Source: Pyropia haitanensis (lineage: Eukaryota > Rhodophyta > Bangiophyceae > Bangiales > Bangiaceae). From it: a stretch of DNA of 64,000 nucleotides. Where the stretch lies: contig SDUX01000010.1 of the NCBI GenBank assembly GCA_008729055.1, positions 2,495,090 through 2,559,089 on the forward strand, written 5' to 3'. Positions 52,191 to 63,660 of the stretch are shown in pieces. The position numbers were made by a program, and so were the translations under genes. Position 1 is the first letter of the stretch; each line of letters begins with the position of its first letter. Below the pieces are notes generated by a model, which saw only the letters and a program-made list of their open reading frames with translations, had not been told where the DNA came from and ran no database searches.

Positions 52191-55100
52191 CTCCTAATAG
52201 AAGTACAGCATCGACAAGAGCTTGTAGCCCCCGTTTCACCCGAAAAGTCCCATGTTTCTGGGATTGTATCCCGGCATTTATGCAGCTCGCCGGAGTTGAT
52301 CACGTGAGGCGCACGCCGTATCTCGGCGGACTGCAGATCTTCCTGAGAGTTTTTTTTTCAATTACGCGGTACAGTACGCTCCCAACCGTCGGCTTGCTTC
52401 TCTCCGACGACACTGACAGGCACCCGAAGCACTTGCGCCGAGACTCGCGGCAGTAATAGACGACAGGGGCCAAAACCAGCCGCGGCCACGGCCGCCGCCG
52501 CGGCCGCCGTCGCGGCCCGATGCGGACTAGAGCCGGCGGGCGGCAGGGGGGACGGGAGGGCAGGAACGTGGACGTCGGCGGCAGTGGCAGCTGGCGCCGC
52601 CAGCGCGGCGCCCCCCGCAACTGCAGCCGCTGCCGCTGCAGTCGCTGCCGCTGCCTCTGTGGTCACTAAAGCCTCATGCCCGCGATGCGGTGGTAGTACG
52701 CCAGTGTTACCGTGCATCTCTGTGGCGTCATCAGCTGGGCCATGGAGATGGATTGTCGGCCGCTCAGGGATGGCCGTCGTGGTCCCCGCGAGGACTGTGA
52801 TGGAGAGTTACCGAAACTTGACAGCCAATTGGATGCTTCTTAGTAGGGAACCCATCACCTCCCTTCAATATACTTTACCGTATTTGTCAACCTTTTAAGT
52901 GTGAGGATCGGCCTCTAATCCACTCAGTTGGGGCGGCGGCCGCCGCGGCGCGTGCGACCACTTCAAGGAAAATCAAGGTTTGTTCAAGCCCTTCCGGCTT
53001 GAAGAGCCGACTGCATGGATCCCGGTTTAGAGCCCACTGCGCAGTCCACTCGGGCTCAAGTGTCCCAAAGTTCTCGCCGGGCGGGGCCCCCAGTGGGGTG
53101 TCAGCGGGGCGGAGGCGCGCGGCATGCCACGCGCGGAGAGCGGGCGGTGGCGGCGCCCGTACCGATGGCTCGTGCCCTACGGCGCCAGCGACGCTGGCAG
53201 CCGCCGGGTGAGCCACGTCACGCCGTACGGAGGGGGAGCGGCGTTCCGCCGCCGCGCGCCTCTGCCGACGCCCGAGTGGCCGACGCGGCCGCCGCCGCCA
53301 ATGCGCGTTGGCGACCACCACCTTCATCCCGCGGGCCCGCCTCTCACGCACGGCTGCGGTCCATATGGCGGCCATGGTCGTCCACCCTGCACAGGCTCCT
53401 ATAGGCGGCGGTTGCGTTGGGCACTCGACTTAGCCGTGGCGGCAGATGGCCCAGAGATGCTGCGCTCACTGCCAGGTCCGCGGCAGCAAACACCGGCAGA
53501 TAACAGACGGCTGGCATCGGAAGACGCGTGTTTTCCTACCGTGTGAGCAGCGCGCCTTTACTGTTTGTCGCTGGCTCTGGTGCCGCGCAAACAATGGTGG
53601 GGTTGGAGTTCCCTGAAGTCAGCGGGCCTCAGCCAGAGCGGCCGCTGACAAGCCCAGTGGCTACTCAAAGGCACCGACCTACGTGCCCTATGTATGCAGG
53701 CATTGCATCTATGTCCACTCTTCCCAGAGGCTTCAGCAGAAAGGATGAGGGAAGCGGCGGATTGCGCGCGAGAGCCCCGTGGCTGGGACGAGCGGCCTTT
53801 GGATGGGGGAGTGGGGATTGTCAGGATTCCAAGCCATCCAGGGGGTCCGGGCTGGGCAGAGGCCCCATGCGTTCCAAGCCACCAGTCAACGCCGCCGCCT
53901 CAGCGGTCGGTAGACGACCGAGCAAGGAGCGACCCCGTCCGCCCACGGCCGCCTGAAAAGGGCCACCCGCTCGCGTGGTGGCCTGGCAATCATGCCCTGC
54001 AGGCCCCTACCACCGCCACCGCTGCCACCGCCGCAGACGCCCACGGCACACCGCCGCCACGGCCTCGGAGCCCACCGTCGCCTCGGCCTCGGAGCCCACC
54101 GCCACAACACTCGCGGTCCGCCGCCCCCAAGACACTTTTGCTAGCCATAAAGCCGGCCCACCGCCCCCGCTGCGTCGGGAAACACCATAGCACGGCAAAG
54201 CTGGAACAAAACAAGCGCCCTTCTCCCCCCGCCCTCCTCCCCCACCCCCTCCAGCCAGCACCATTGCCGCCACGTACTGACCCCCCTCCCCACTTACGTC
54301 GGCGCAGTCCCCAAACGCCCGCCAAGATAACCGGACCGCCGCCACCGACCAGCACAACTGCCGCCGCTGTCATCCCCCCCCTCAACCCTCCGCACCCCAG
54401 TCGCGGTGGTTCGCTCCGACCGCCAAACCAGCACGCCCAACGCCACCGCCTCCATCCCCAGACCCGCACCGCCGACGTCATCGGCCCCCACTCACCCCAC
54501 CCCCAACCACCGCCGCAGCAGATATCAACCCCCCCTCTCTCCCGCCACACGACCGCCGCCGCTGTCCACCCCCCCCCCCCCTCCCCTCTGCCTACAAACG
54601 TCGACAACAGCCGCCGCCGTCGACGCGGGCGCCCCCCACAGCCGCCAACATGGACGCCCCCCGCCGTCGCCACCGCGGACATCCATCGCGGTCGCCGCCA
54701 CGAACGCTCACACCCACCATCGCCGCCGCCGCCGCCGCCGCCATCGACGCCGCCGCCGCCACCACCGTCGCGGTGGACCAAGATGGGGTCTCGGGGAACG
54801 GCGGTGCGCGGCCGTCGCCGCGCCGCTCCCACGCCCCCCCCCCGCCCGCCGCCAAAGCGGAGCAATGGCCCAACACACGGCCGCCGCCCGTCGTCGTTCC
54901 TGGTCGCCAGCGCCAGGCCGCCGCGCGCGGCAGCCGCCCAACCACCCCCCCCCCCCCTCCTGCCATGCAGACCCGCGGCGGTAGCGGCACGCGGGGGGGC
55001 TACCCCCCCCCAAGCCGCGGCGGCGGCAGCGACAGGCGGCCGCGGCGACAGTCCCGGCCGGGGCGGCCACGGCGTGGCGCGGCGAGCGGTGGCGTCGGTC

Positions 55101-55460
55101 CGGCGACTGCCGAGGCGCGGTCCGTCCGTCCGTCACCACCAGAGGGACAGGCTGGGGGGGGGACGAGCCGCGGCCGCCGAGGCGGTGTCACGGCGGGACG
55201 GGCTCACCTCCTCTGGCAGAGGCGTCTAGCGGGGTGAGGCAGCCCGACGCGAGGGCACCCCCGCTCCCCTGCCGACACCCGTCGTTTTGCACCGACCCGG
55301 AAGCTCGAGCAGCGACGGAGCAGCATCACCACCCACCACCCTTGCCCTCCTCATCAAAGGAAGACGGACAGGCCAACAAAGCAAAGGGAAACCATCCAAC
55401 ACCGCCCACGCTGTCATTGTGTTTCCCGCCGTCTCGCCCCCTCCCCCCCCACCACCCCCT
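52191..55460. other. Unassigned region
   Basis: Alternates less GC-rich stretches (52200-53100, 53400-53900) with GC-rich ones. A third copy of the dispersed 26-base word is at 53020-53046 (-). 54300-54950 on + is C/A-rich with CACC/CCGCC words, resembling the complement of the G/T-rich units at 11.7-13.0 kb. No gene recognised; the 511-codon + frame ending at 55229 is composition-driven. Confidence 0.4.
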
Positions 55461-55898
55461 CTAGAGCAGCCCCTGCTTGGCCAGGTCCTGGTACGTTTTG
55501 CCGTCCAGCACGTTGCCCTCCGTGTCTTCAAACTCCACGTCGGCCGCCACGACGACCCCCCCCCCCCCCCCCCCCCGCCGCCCCCCGGCGGCGCCCGCCG
55601 CCCCCCCCCCCCCGCCGCGGCTGCCTCGCGCGCGGCGCGGAGCTTGGCCGCCAGCACCTTGACGTCCTCAATCCCCGTGACCATGTAGTAGGCCCGCTCG
55701 TACGCGACGCCCAGGCAGCGGAGGCCGTAGCCGTGCGCGGCGCCCGCAAAGTGGCGCTCAAACTCGCGGGGCCCCCGGTAGACGGCGCCGCCACACACCT
55801 CGCACGGGAACCGGTGGTTGAGGCCGTGCAGCTTGTACAGCCAGTAGGGCATCGGCTTGCCGTCCCAGCCGAGCGGCACGTCCTTGGGGTTGGCGCCC

Positions 55899-55945
<47 letters not shown>

Positions 55946-56803
55946 GCCGCCGTCGTCGCCGTCGCTGTCGCCGTCGCCGTCGGCGGCGTGGAGGACGGCG
56001 GGGTCCACCCCCGCGGCGGCGGCGACCGCGGCGGGCGCCGCCTCCGCCGCCCGCTCCGCCTCGAGCTCCTCGTACGAGAGGGACTGCTTCTTCTGCACGT
56101 TGGCGAGCGTCGCGGCAAACGGCGCGGACAGGGTGGCGGTGACCAGGTGCGCCAGCTGCGCCTCGAGGACCGCCACCGAGGGCGGATCCCGCGCCGCGGG
56201 GGCGGTGCCCGCAGCGCTGCCGGTGGCCGCGGCGGCGGCGGCGGCCGCCGCGGATGACGTGGCAGCCGCCGCCGCCGCCGCCGCGGTGGTGGCCGCCGCC
56301 GGCGACGCGGCCGCCGCGGCCGGCGGCGGCGCGGCAGCGGCGGGCTGGCCACCCCCCCCGCGCCCACCACGGGGCCGCCCCCCCCCCCCCCCCCGCCGCC
56401 TGCCGCTCCCGCCGCCGCAGCGCGGCGAGCAGCCGCGCGGCCCGCTGCGCCGGCGTCCCCCCCCACTTGAGCCCCATCCCCCGCAGCGCGCCCTTGAGGC
56501 GCTCCCCCCCCAGCCGCGACACCACCTCGTCCACCCCCGCCGCCGACGTCAGCCCGTCGAGGGCGGACGCGGCGGCCGCGGCGGCCGCCGCGGCGACGCG
56601 GTCCAGCTCGGCGGCCACGTCGACGAGCGGCAGCGCGCGGGCGGCATACGCAACGAGCGTGCGGAGGAGGTCGACCAGGTAGGCGCGGTACGCGGGCGAC
56701 CGCCGCGTGGCGGGCGGGACGGCCGCAAACGCGACAATGCCGCCGCCCACGTAGGCGCCATAGTCACTGCCGGGCGCCGCCGCGACGGCGGCGGCGGCGG
56801 TCG

Positions 56804-56837
<34 letters not shown>

Positions 56838-57846
56838 GGCGGCAGTGGTGGTGGTGGCGGCGGCCGTCGCCGCGGCGGCGGCCGGGCTGGTGGCCGCCGC
56901 CGGCGGCGCACCCCCCCCCCCCCCCCCCCCCGCAGCGGCGGCGGCGGCGGCGGCCTTCCCCCCCCCCCCATCGCCGCCCGCACACCCGGCAGCGCCACCC
57001 ACACCCCGTGCGCGGCGTGCACGTCCACATACTTGCCGTGCGCCTCTTCCGCCGACCAGCCGCCCGCCGCCACAACCGCGGCAGCCGCGTCGCCGGCGAG
57101 CGCCGCGTCCGCCGCCCGCGCCGCCGCGGCGCCCGTCACGCCCGCGCCGCCGCCGCCGCCGGCCCCAGCCGCCGCGTGGGCCGCCGACAGGCGGGCGAGG
57201 CGCGCGTAAAAGGTGCGGGCGGTTGCTTCGTCCGCGCGGGTGGGGGGGGGGGGGGGGGGGGGCGCCCGCGCCCGGGGGGGGGGGGCGCGCCTGCCACGCG
57301 GGCACCGCAGAAGGGGGCGCGCCCCGGGGGGGGCGCTCCCGCTCCCGCTCCCGCTCCCGCTCCCGCTCCCGCTCCCGGTCTCGCTCCCGGTCTCGCTCCC
57401 GGTCGCGGTCTCGGTCGCGGTCTCGGTCGCGGTCGCGGTCTCGGTCGCGGTCGCGGTCGCGGTCGCGGTCACGGTCGCGGTCGCGGTCACGGTCTCTGTC
57501 GCGGTCCCCCCCCATCCCCACAACGCCATAGCCCCCCCCCCCCCCCCCCGCCGTCCGGCGTCCCCCCCCCCCAGGCGGCCACCTCCGCGGCGACCCCCCC
57601 CCCTCGTACAGCTCGACCAGCGCCGCCGCGTCCGCGCGGGCGCCCTCCACCAGCGCCCGTGCCAGCCGCTCCCCCGTCCGCGGGTAGGGCACCGCCAGCA
57701 CCGCCGCGACGGGCGCGTCGGCGGCCGCCGCCGCCGCGGCGGCGGCCGCCGCCAGCGGCGCCGTCGCCGCCGACGGCGGCGGCATCGCCGCCACCACCGC
57801 CCGCGCCGCCGCCGCCGCCGCCGTCGCGGCGGCGGTGGCCGCCGCG

Positions 57847-57894
<48 letters not shown>

Positions 57895-58160
57895 GCCGCT
57901 CCCGCCGCCCCCCCGCCGGCGGTGGCGGCGGCGGCGGCGGCGGCGGCGGTGAGGGCCCCCGCCGCGGCGGCGGCGTCGCCCTCGGTGGCGGCAATCGCGG
58001 CGGCGGCGGCGGCGGCGGCGGCATCGCGGCGGCGCTTGGCCGGCCGCCGCCCGCGCGCGTCGTCGGCGGCGATGAGTGCGGCGGCGGCGAGGCGGACGCC
58101 CGCCGCGACGCGCGCGTGCGTGGCGCGGGCGGTCTCGAGGGGCGTCGGCAGCAGGGACAT
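55461..58160 (-). CDS. SF3A3: Splicing factor SF3A subunit 3 (SF3a60/Prp9) with an RD/RE-repeat insertion
   Basis: U2 snRNP component needed for branch-site recognition. Start ATG 58158-58160 (MSLLPTPLETARATHARVAA), TAG 55461-55463, ending KTYQDLAKQGLL. Frame changes occur at G/C-runs: 57242-57262, 56911-56931, 56378-56394 and 55556-55576. In order: an Ala-rich N-terminal helix region; AALVELYEGG; an insertion of about 57 residues of alternating Arg-Asp/Arg-Glu (DNA 57334-57506); TFYARLARLSAAHAA and EEAHGKYVDVHAAHGV; AYRAYLVDLLRTLVAYAARA; LKGALRGMGLKWGGTPAQRA (the SAP-like motif); ATLANVQKKQSLSYEELEAE; PKDVPLGWDGKPMPYWLYKL; and the matrin-type zinc finger FPCEVCGGAVYRGPREFERH (C-x2-C-x12-H-x5-H intact). 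Human SF3A3 is 501 aa; this one is longer through Ala/Gly insertions. Confidence 0.9.
57334..57506. repeat. Degenerate hexanucleotide array encoding RD/RE (minus) or RS (plus)
   Basis: About 29 head-to-tail six-base units based on GCTCCC, GGTCGC and GGTCTC (+ strand). On the coding minus strand they give alternating Arg-Asp then Arg-Glu; on + the same DNA can be read Arg-Ser. Confidence 0.9.
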
Positions 58161-60185
58161 GGTGGAGAGGGACAAAGAGGGGGGGGGGGAGTGGCGACAG
58201 GCGGCGAGGAAGGCAGAGGGGGAAGACGAGGGGGGGGGAGGGGTGAGTGGGGGGGGCGCTGGGACTGCCCGGCGCGGGCGCACCCCACCGCCAGACGAAA
58301 CGACCGGGGAGGAAGAAGGGGGGACGCGGTCGGTCGCCAACTCCACGTCGCGCTCAGCGCCGCGCCGTCGGCCCGCCACTCCAATCCGCGCGCGTGGCCC
58401 GGACCGGGCGTCCCGCCCAGATCAATTGTCTTGGTTCGTAATTGGTGAAGCTGTCACTTTTTCTGTAGAGCTCCGTACTCACCATCCCGTGTGTGGTTGA
58501 TGAAATCGTCCGAAATCGGCACCGTGGGCTGCTCACGGTTCCGAGCGGCCACAGTTTGTCGCTCGTTCGTTTGCCCGTCGCCAGAGGCCTCGGGGGACCG
58601 CCAGCCGGCGTCCAACGACGACGGCCAGCGCCGCGCGCTGCACGTGACGCGATCGCGCTCGGCCGGAGCGCACCGTCGCGTGGAGCCAGCAACGCCTGCC
58701 AAGAAGGTGTTGTGAGGTCCTCGCGACGGGGGAGGCGCGTTCAAGCCGCGGGGGGGCGAGCGCTGCCCCTGGGCGGCGGGAAGGGTGCTGCTGCTGGACG
58801 CGTTGAGCTTCCATTGAAGTACAGCGGGGGGATGCCGTTTTTGCCCAGGGCGGCGCTTTCCATCCACCAGAGGGCGGGCCGACCTCTCCGTGGCGGTAGG
58901 ATGCGCCTCGTTTGTGGGCTGGGTGCTGCTGGGCGGTACGGCGGGAGGCGGTGTAGGTCGGCACGGGAGCACATTCGTTTGGACGGTGGGAGCTACGTAG
59001 CGTAGCGCGGGGATTGAGCTGCGTCGGACAGCAGACTCGCGTTCTTGCGGAACGGACGTGCCCGCCGCTGATGAACAGCGGAGGTGCTTCTGGGACGTTT
59101 GAAGCACACCTCGCAGAGAGCAGGTATTCAGGCGGACGCCGGGCGGGGCTCAGGGCTGGCGGACCTACGGGGGGTGCCAGGGTGGACATCTCCAGGGGAG
59201 GGCAACCTGACCCGCAAAGGGGGGGGGAGCTGCGTTGCTGCTAGAGGCTGGCGGCACTTCTTCTCGGATTGTGGTTGGCCGCTGCTGCGGGTGGGACCGG
59301 CCACGCATGGTAGGAGGAGGGATGTCTGGCGGGCGCGTGAGCTCTGTCCTTGCACAAGTGAGCAGAGAGGGTTGTTCAAGCGTGAGCACCGCCGACCTGG
59401 CAGCGGATCAGATGGGCTGAGGTGGGCACGCGTGCGCCGGCACTAAAGGTGCCGGTATGCGGGCTCCACGGAGGGGGGGTTGTTGCGCAGGCGGTGAAAG
59501 AAACCAAAGGGGACGCGTGGAGCGTCGGCACGGCCCAGGGCGCCTGTGCGCACCCGTCTCATCCGCTCCTGGCCCGCGGCGACGCCCCGGCCTTACTTGT
59601 CGGTGTGTCTGCTGCCTTGCCGTCTCTGCCTTCCTGCTCTTTGGTGGGTCCCCGAGCGGGCTGCTTCTCTACAGGTCGGTACGGCCTCCCGCCTGGGCAG
59701 TCCGGGTAGGGACATTTGCTCACGCAACGAGCGGGTGCCGGGTGGTTGTTTGCCTTGCCGTCGCGGGCGTTGTGAGCGTGAGCCCGCCATCCGGGCAAAA
59801 CAGGCATCAGGAGCATACCTGGCCCCCGGTCGGCAGAGGTGGCTACGGGCTACAGGCTGAAGTCGCAGGCTGGGCGAGTTTTCACCGCGCCAGCGGCTCA
59901 AGTTGACGCTGCACGCCAGGCCACCCACAGGCTGACATGCTATTCAACGTCGCCGTAGGAAAGTGTGCGCGACTGATCCGTCTGGCCGAGTGTCTCGCGG
60001 TCGGCAGAGAGCGTGCGCCCGCATCCACCCAGCTGCAGCTTCCACAGACAGCATCGCGTGAGACATCGCCTGAAAAAATACGCCGTGGTGCTTGTCGTCT
60101 CCCCGTGGGGCGTCGTCCCCCTCGCTACCGACCTTCCCGAGTCCCCGACGCGCCTTCCCCCCCCACGGCGCCGCGTCTGCTCCGC

Positions 60186-60223
<38 letters not shown>

Positions 60224-60397
60224 GCCACCGCCGGCCGTGCCAGCCGGCTGGCGATGCCAGCCGCCTTCCTCCCCCCCCCCCCGTCACTCGCCGCCCCCCG
60301 CCGGGCGGTGGCGACGGACGCGGGCGGCCGGCGGTGCGTCGCCCCTCTTTGCCGGCCGGCGGGCGGCGGCTCGCCCCCCCCCCCCACCCCCCTCACC
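58161..60397. other. Divergent intergenic region, SF3A3 / serine dehydratase
   Basis: 58170-58260 is purine-rich on + (pyrimidine leader of SF3A3). 58400-59900 is nearer balanced composition with only short frames and nothing recognisable. 60100-60397 is pyrimidine-rich and continues in frame into the serine dehydratase, so it is its leader or a longer N-terminus. Confidence 0.45.
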
Positions 60398-61653
60398 ATG
60401 ACCGCCCGCCCGACGCCGCCCACGGCGCCGTCGGACACGGCGGGCCCGCCGGCCGCGGCCCGCCGCAACGGCGGCGGCGCGTCGCGGCCGCCCCCCCCCA
60501 CCGGCCGCCCCCTCCACCGGCACACGCCCCTGGTCTACTCGCCCGCCCTCTCCGCCACCGCGGGCATGCCCGTCCACCTAAAGATGGAGACCGCCCAGGC
60601 GTCGGGGTCGTACAAGCTCCGCGGCCACGGCAACCTCCTGTCGGTGGCCACAGCGGCGGCGGCGGCGGCGGCAGACGCGGCGGCGGGCAATGGCGGCGGC
60701 GGCGGCGTCGGCAGCGTCGGCGGGTCCGCCCCCCACTTTGTGTGCTCCTCGGGGGGCAACGCGGGCGCGGCGGTGGCGACCGCCGCGGCCGCGCTCGGCG
60801 TCGCGGCCACCATCTACGTGCCGTCCACGACGCCCGCCTACATGCGCGACCGCCTCACCGCGGCGGGCGCGGAGGTGCTCGTCGCGGGCGCGGTCTGGGA
60901 CGAGGCCGACGCCGCGGCGCGGGCGGCGGTCGCCGCGGGCGGCGGCGGCACTGTCTACGTGTCCCCGTTTGATGATGAGCGCATCTGGGCGGGCGCCGCG
61001 TCGTGGGTGGACGAGCTGGTTGCCGATTGGCCGGCGACGGCGCTCCCGCCGCCGCGGGTGGTGGTTGTGTCGGTAGGGGGGGGGGGCTGCTGCTCGGCAC
61101 CGCTCGCGGGCTCGCCCGCGCCGCCGCTGGCAGCGGCGTCAGTGGCGACGGCGACGTCGCCGCCGCGTGGGGCCGCGTCGGCATTGTTGCGGCGGAGACG
61201 GACGGCGCCGCGTCGTTTGCGGCGACCGCCGCGACGGGCGGCGCCGAGGCGGTGACGCTGCCCGCGATCACGTCCATCGCGTCCTCCCTCGGCGCGCTCC
61301 GGGTGGCCGACGCCGCCCGCGCGCTGCTGCGCGGCGGCGGCGACGGCGCGCCCGCCGTTGGCGGCGGCGTGACCAGCGTCGTCGTGTCGGACCGGGCGGC
61401 GGTGGAGGGGTGCCTCGCGCTCGCCGTCGAGCAGCGGGTGCTGGTGGAGGTGGCGTGCGGCGCGGCGGTCGCGGGGGGGCTTGCCTGGGCGGCCGACCAC
61501 CCGCCGCCGCCCGCTGCAGCCGCCGCGGAGGGGGGGGGGCAGGGGGGGGAGGGTGGCATGGTCATTGTGGTGTGTGGCGGGAACATGGTCAGCCCGGCGT
61601 TGCTGGCAAAGTGGGTGGCCCAGACGGGCGCAGAGTACCCAGACCTGGTGTGA
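60398..61653 (+). CDS. SDS: L-serine dehydratase, PLP type, one G-run frameshift
   Basis: Deaminates serine (and to a lesser extent threonine) to pyruvate. Start chosen at 60398 (MTARPTPP...); the frame is open to 60092, with other Met codons at 60254 and 60092, so an N-terminal extension is possible. Motifs: LVYSPALSATAGMPVHLKME, SGSYKLRGHGNLL (Schiff-base Lys), VCSSGGNAGAAVATAA (PLP-holding Asn loop), ATIYVPSTTPAYMRDRL, VYVSPFDDERIWAG. The phosphate-binding glycine loop VSVGGGG runs into 11 G at 61076-61086, after which the protein continues one frame over: LLLGTARGL, then VGIVAAETDGAASFAA, VEVACGAAVAGGLAW and VIVVCGGNMVSPALL. The stop is TGA 61651-61653. Both halves fit SDS/SDSL better than threonine deaminase, because no ACT-like regulatory domain follows. 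Confidence 0.9.
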
Positions 61654-62321
61654 GGGAGTGGGGGGGGGGTGTTGGGGGGCGCCGGGCGGCGGCAGCCGCG
61701 GCGGCGTCGCCCAAAGCTTCTTTTTTGCCGAGTCGGCTGTGGTCGGCCACCGAGGGCGGGGGAGGGGAGGGGGGGGCATGGGCGGGGCGGCCCTCTCCCC
61801 CCCCTCCCTCAGCGTAACGGGCGGGTCGCTCGCGCCGCCCGCGTGCGGCCGTCACCCCCCTCGGGCGGCGGGCTGCCGGGCAGGATGCGGCGGGCGGGGA
61901 GTGGCCGCCACGCGCGGCGGGTGCCCACCGTTTGGGGTGCAAGCCGGCCGCCCGGCGGTAGAGAAACGCGCCCGCCGGCCACGCCGCAGGGGGCGGCGCC
62001 CACGGTCGGCCGCCGCCGCTGCACGGCGCCCCCAGAGCGTGGGTGGCCCGGCCGCGCACCGCGTGTCCGCCGCCGCCGCCAGCCTCCCGCTGCTCTCCTC
62101 CCCACTGACGGATGCGGTATCCAACAGTACACCCGCCGCACGCGGTGTCCATCCGCTGCAGCCCCCCTTTCCCCGCTCCCCACCTCCCCCCCCTGCCTCC
62201 CGCGCGACATTCCAGCCTTTTTCGCGTCACCCCCCCCTCCTGCCGTCTCCCCCCCCTCCGCCCCCCCCTTCCCCCCCCCTCCTGCCCTCCCCCCCCCCCC
62301 GACTCCCCCCGTCCACGAGTG
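61654..62321. other. Convergent 3' intergenic region
   Basis: Lies between the 3' ends of serine dehydratase and the RING gene. G-runs, then a C/T-rich stretch at 62160-62320. No gene recognised. Confidence 0.5.
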
Positions 62322-63660
62322 TCATGTCGCCGCTTCTGCTTGTTGCACCTGCTGCGGTCGCAGCCGCACCATCTGTACGATGGTCTTGCGGCAGAGGGGG
62401 CACCGGTTGGTCTGCCGCTTGTAGTCAGGCGCGCAGTCGGCGCACAGGCACAGGTGGCGACACGGCAGCACAAACACCTCCCGCGGGTCGGACAGGCACA
62501 CCACGCACTCGCTGCCGGGGGCGTCCACCTCCTCGCCGCCCGCCGCGGAGCCAGCCTCCGCGTCCGACGACTCCCCGCCCGCGGGCGTCGAGGTCGCCGC
62601 GTCGTCGCCGCCGCCGCCACCATCACCACCGTCTATCGCGGCGGCGTCGCCGCCCCCCCCCGCTCCTGTGGCGCCCGCCACGCCCGGCGTCTGCATGCCG
62701 TAAATGGTCTGCATATCGTACATGCCGCCGTCGTAGAGTACCCGCTGCTTCACCGCCCGCACCCGCCACGCGCCGCCGGCGCGCCCGGGTGGCACGAGCG
62801 TCGCGTACGTCACCTCCCCCGCCGCCACCTTTTCGCCGGCGGGACCCCCCCCCTCTGGCGCGCTGGCGGGAGCGCCCCCCCCCCCCTCGCAGCGTCCCCC
62901 CCCCCGTCGCCCACCCCGCCGCCAAGCAGATGATCAGCGGCCACTCGGCGGCGCCGCCGCTGCGCCCCGCGCCGTCGCGCACCACCCAGTGGCCCGCGGA
63001 CACGTCCAGCGCGGCCGCCGCCTTTTGCCGATACACCTGCCGGAGGCCAACGTCAAAGCGGGTGCGCACGGGCGTGCCGCCCGCCGCGGACGTGCCGGTG
63101 TAGCGGGCGGCCACGCCGCCGCCGCCGCCGCCCGCGGCAGTGGCGGCGGTGCCCCCACCACCACCCCCCACGGGGGGGGTGGGTGCGCCCACCTCCCGCG
63201 CGTGGCAAAACACCGTCACCGCCCCGCGGACGGTGGCGTCAAACGAAAACTCGAGGGCGTAGCGGGGGCCCGCCGGGGCGGCGTCGGCGCCCCCACCCGC
63301 CGCGCCTGTGGCGCCCTGCTCCGCCGCGACCGGCACCAGCCGCAGGGTGTCGGCTTGGAGGTGCACCGCGTTGCGGACAACGCCGACCGTCTCGAGCTCC
63401 GCCATGGGCGCGCCGCCCACGGGGAGCCCGCCCGCCCCGCCACCGGCACCCCCCCCCGCCGCAGACAGGTGGGCGGCAAGGACCTCTTGCAGCCGCCGCC
63501 CGCCCTGGGTGGCTGTTGGGACCAGCGCACCCGACGAGGCGGGCGCAGAGGGCGGCAGCCGCAGGCCCCGAATGTTCTCTGGTCGCCGCCCGAGCGTCGC
63601 GCCTGACGGAGTGGAGGACCCCGCGGGGGGGGCCTCGGGGGTGGAGTTGGCCGCGCCCAT
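62322..63660 (-). CDS. MGRN1/LOG2-like RING E3 ubiquitin ligase, frame broken at C-runs
   Basis: Start ATG 63658-63660. The protein begins MGAANST, a good N-myristoylation signal (Gly2, Ser6) as in plant LOG2/LUL ligases. Conserved front half (DAR2-type domain): TVGVVRNAVHLQADTLRLVP, YALEFSFDATVRGAVTVFCH, then AEWPLIICL. A net one-base shift is needed among the C-runs 62845-62853, 62875-62886 and 62896-62905 (span 1339 bases). After it: GEVTYATLVPP, WRVRAVKQRVLYDGGMYDMQ and TIYGMQ, which again match the family. An acidic Ser/Asp/Gly linker follows, then a RING: CVVCLSDPREVFVLPCRHLC and CADC...RCPLCR (C3HC4), ending VRLRPQQVQQAEAAT. The family ubiquitinates membrane-protein partners at membranes. 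No introns. Confidence 0.92.

Noticed and set aside
57213..58448. + strand protein with a long Arg-Ser repeat that looks like an SR splicing factor
   Set aside because: It is antisense to SF3A3, whose conserved sequence is on the minus strand on both sides of the array; no RRM or other SR-protein domain accompanies the RS run.
60398..61653. Intron rather than frameshift at the SDS glycine loop
   Set aside because: Conserved residues continue immediately on both sides of the G-run, leaving no room for an intron.
60398..61653. Threonine deaminase (IlvA)
   Set aside because: There is no C-terminal regulatory domain, and the VEVACGAA / VIVVCGGN motifs fit the serine dehydratase branch.
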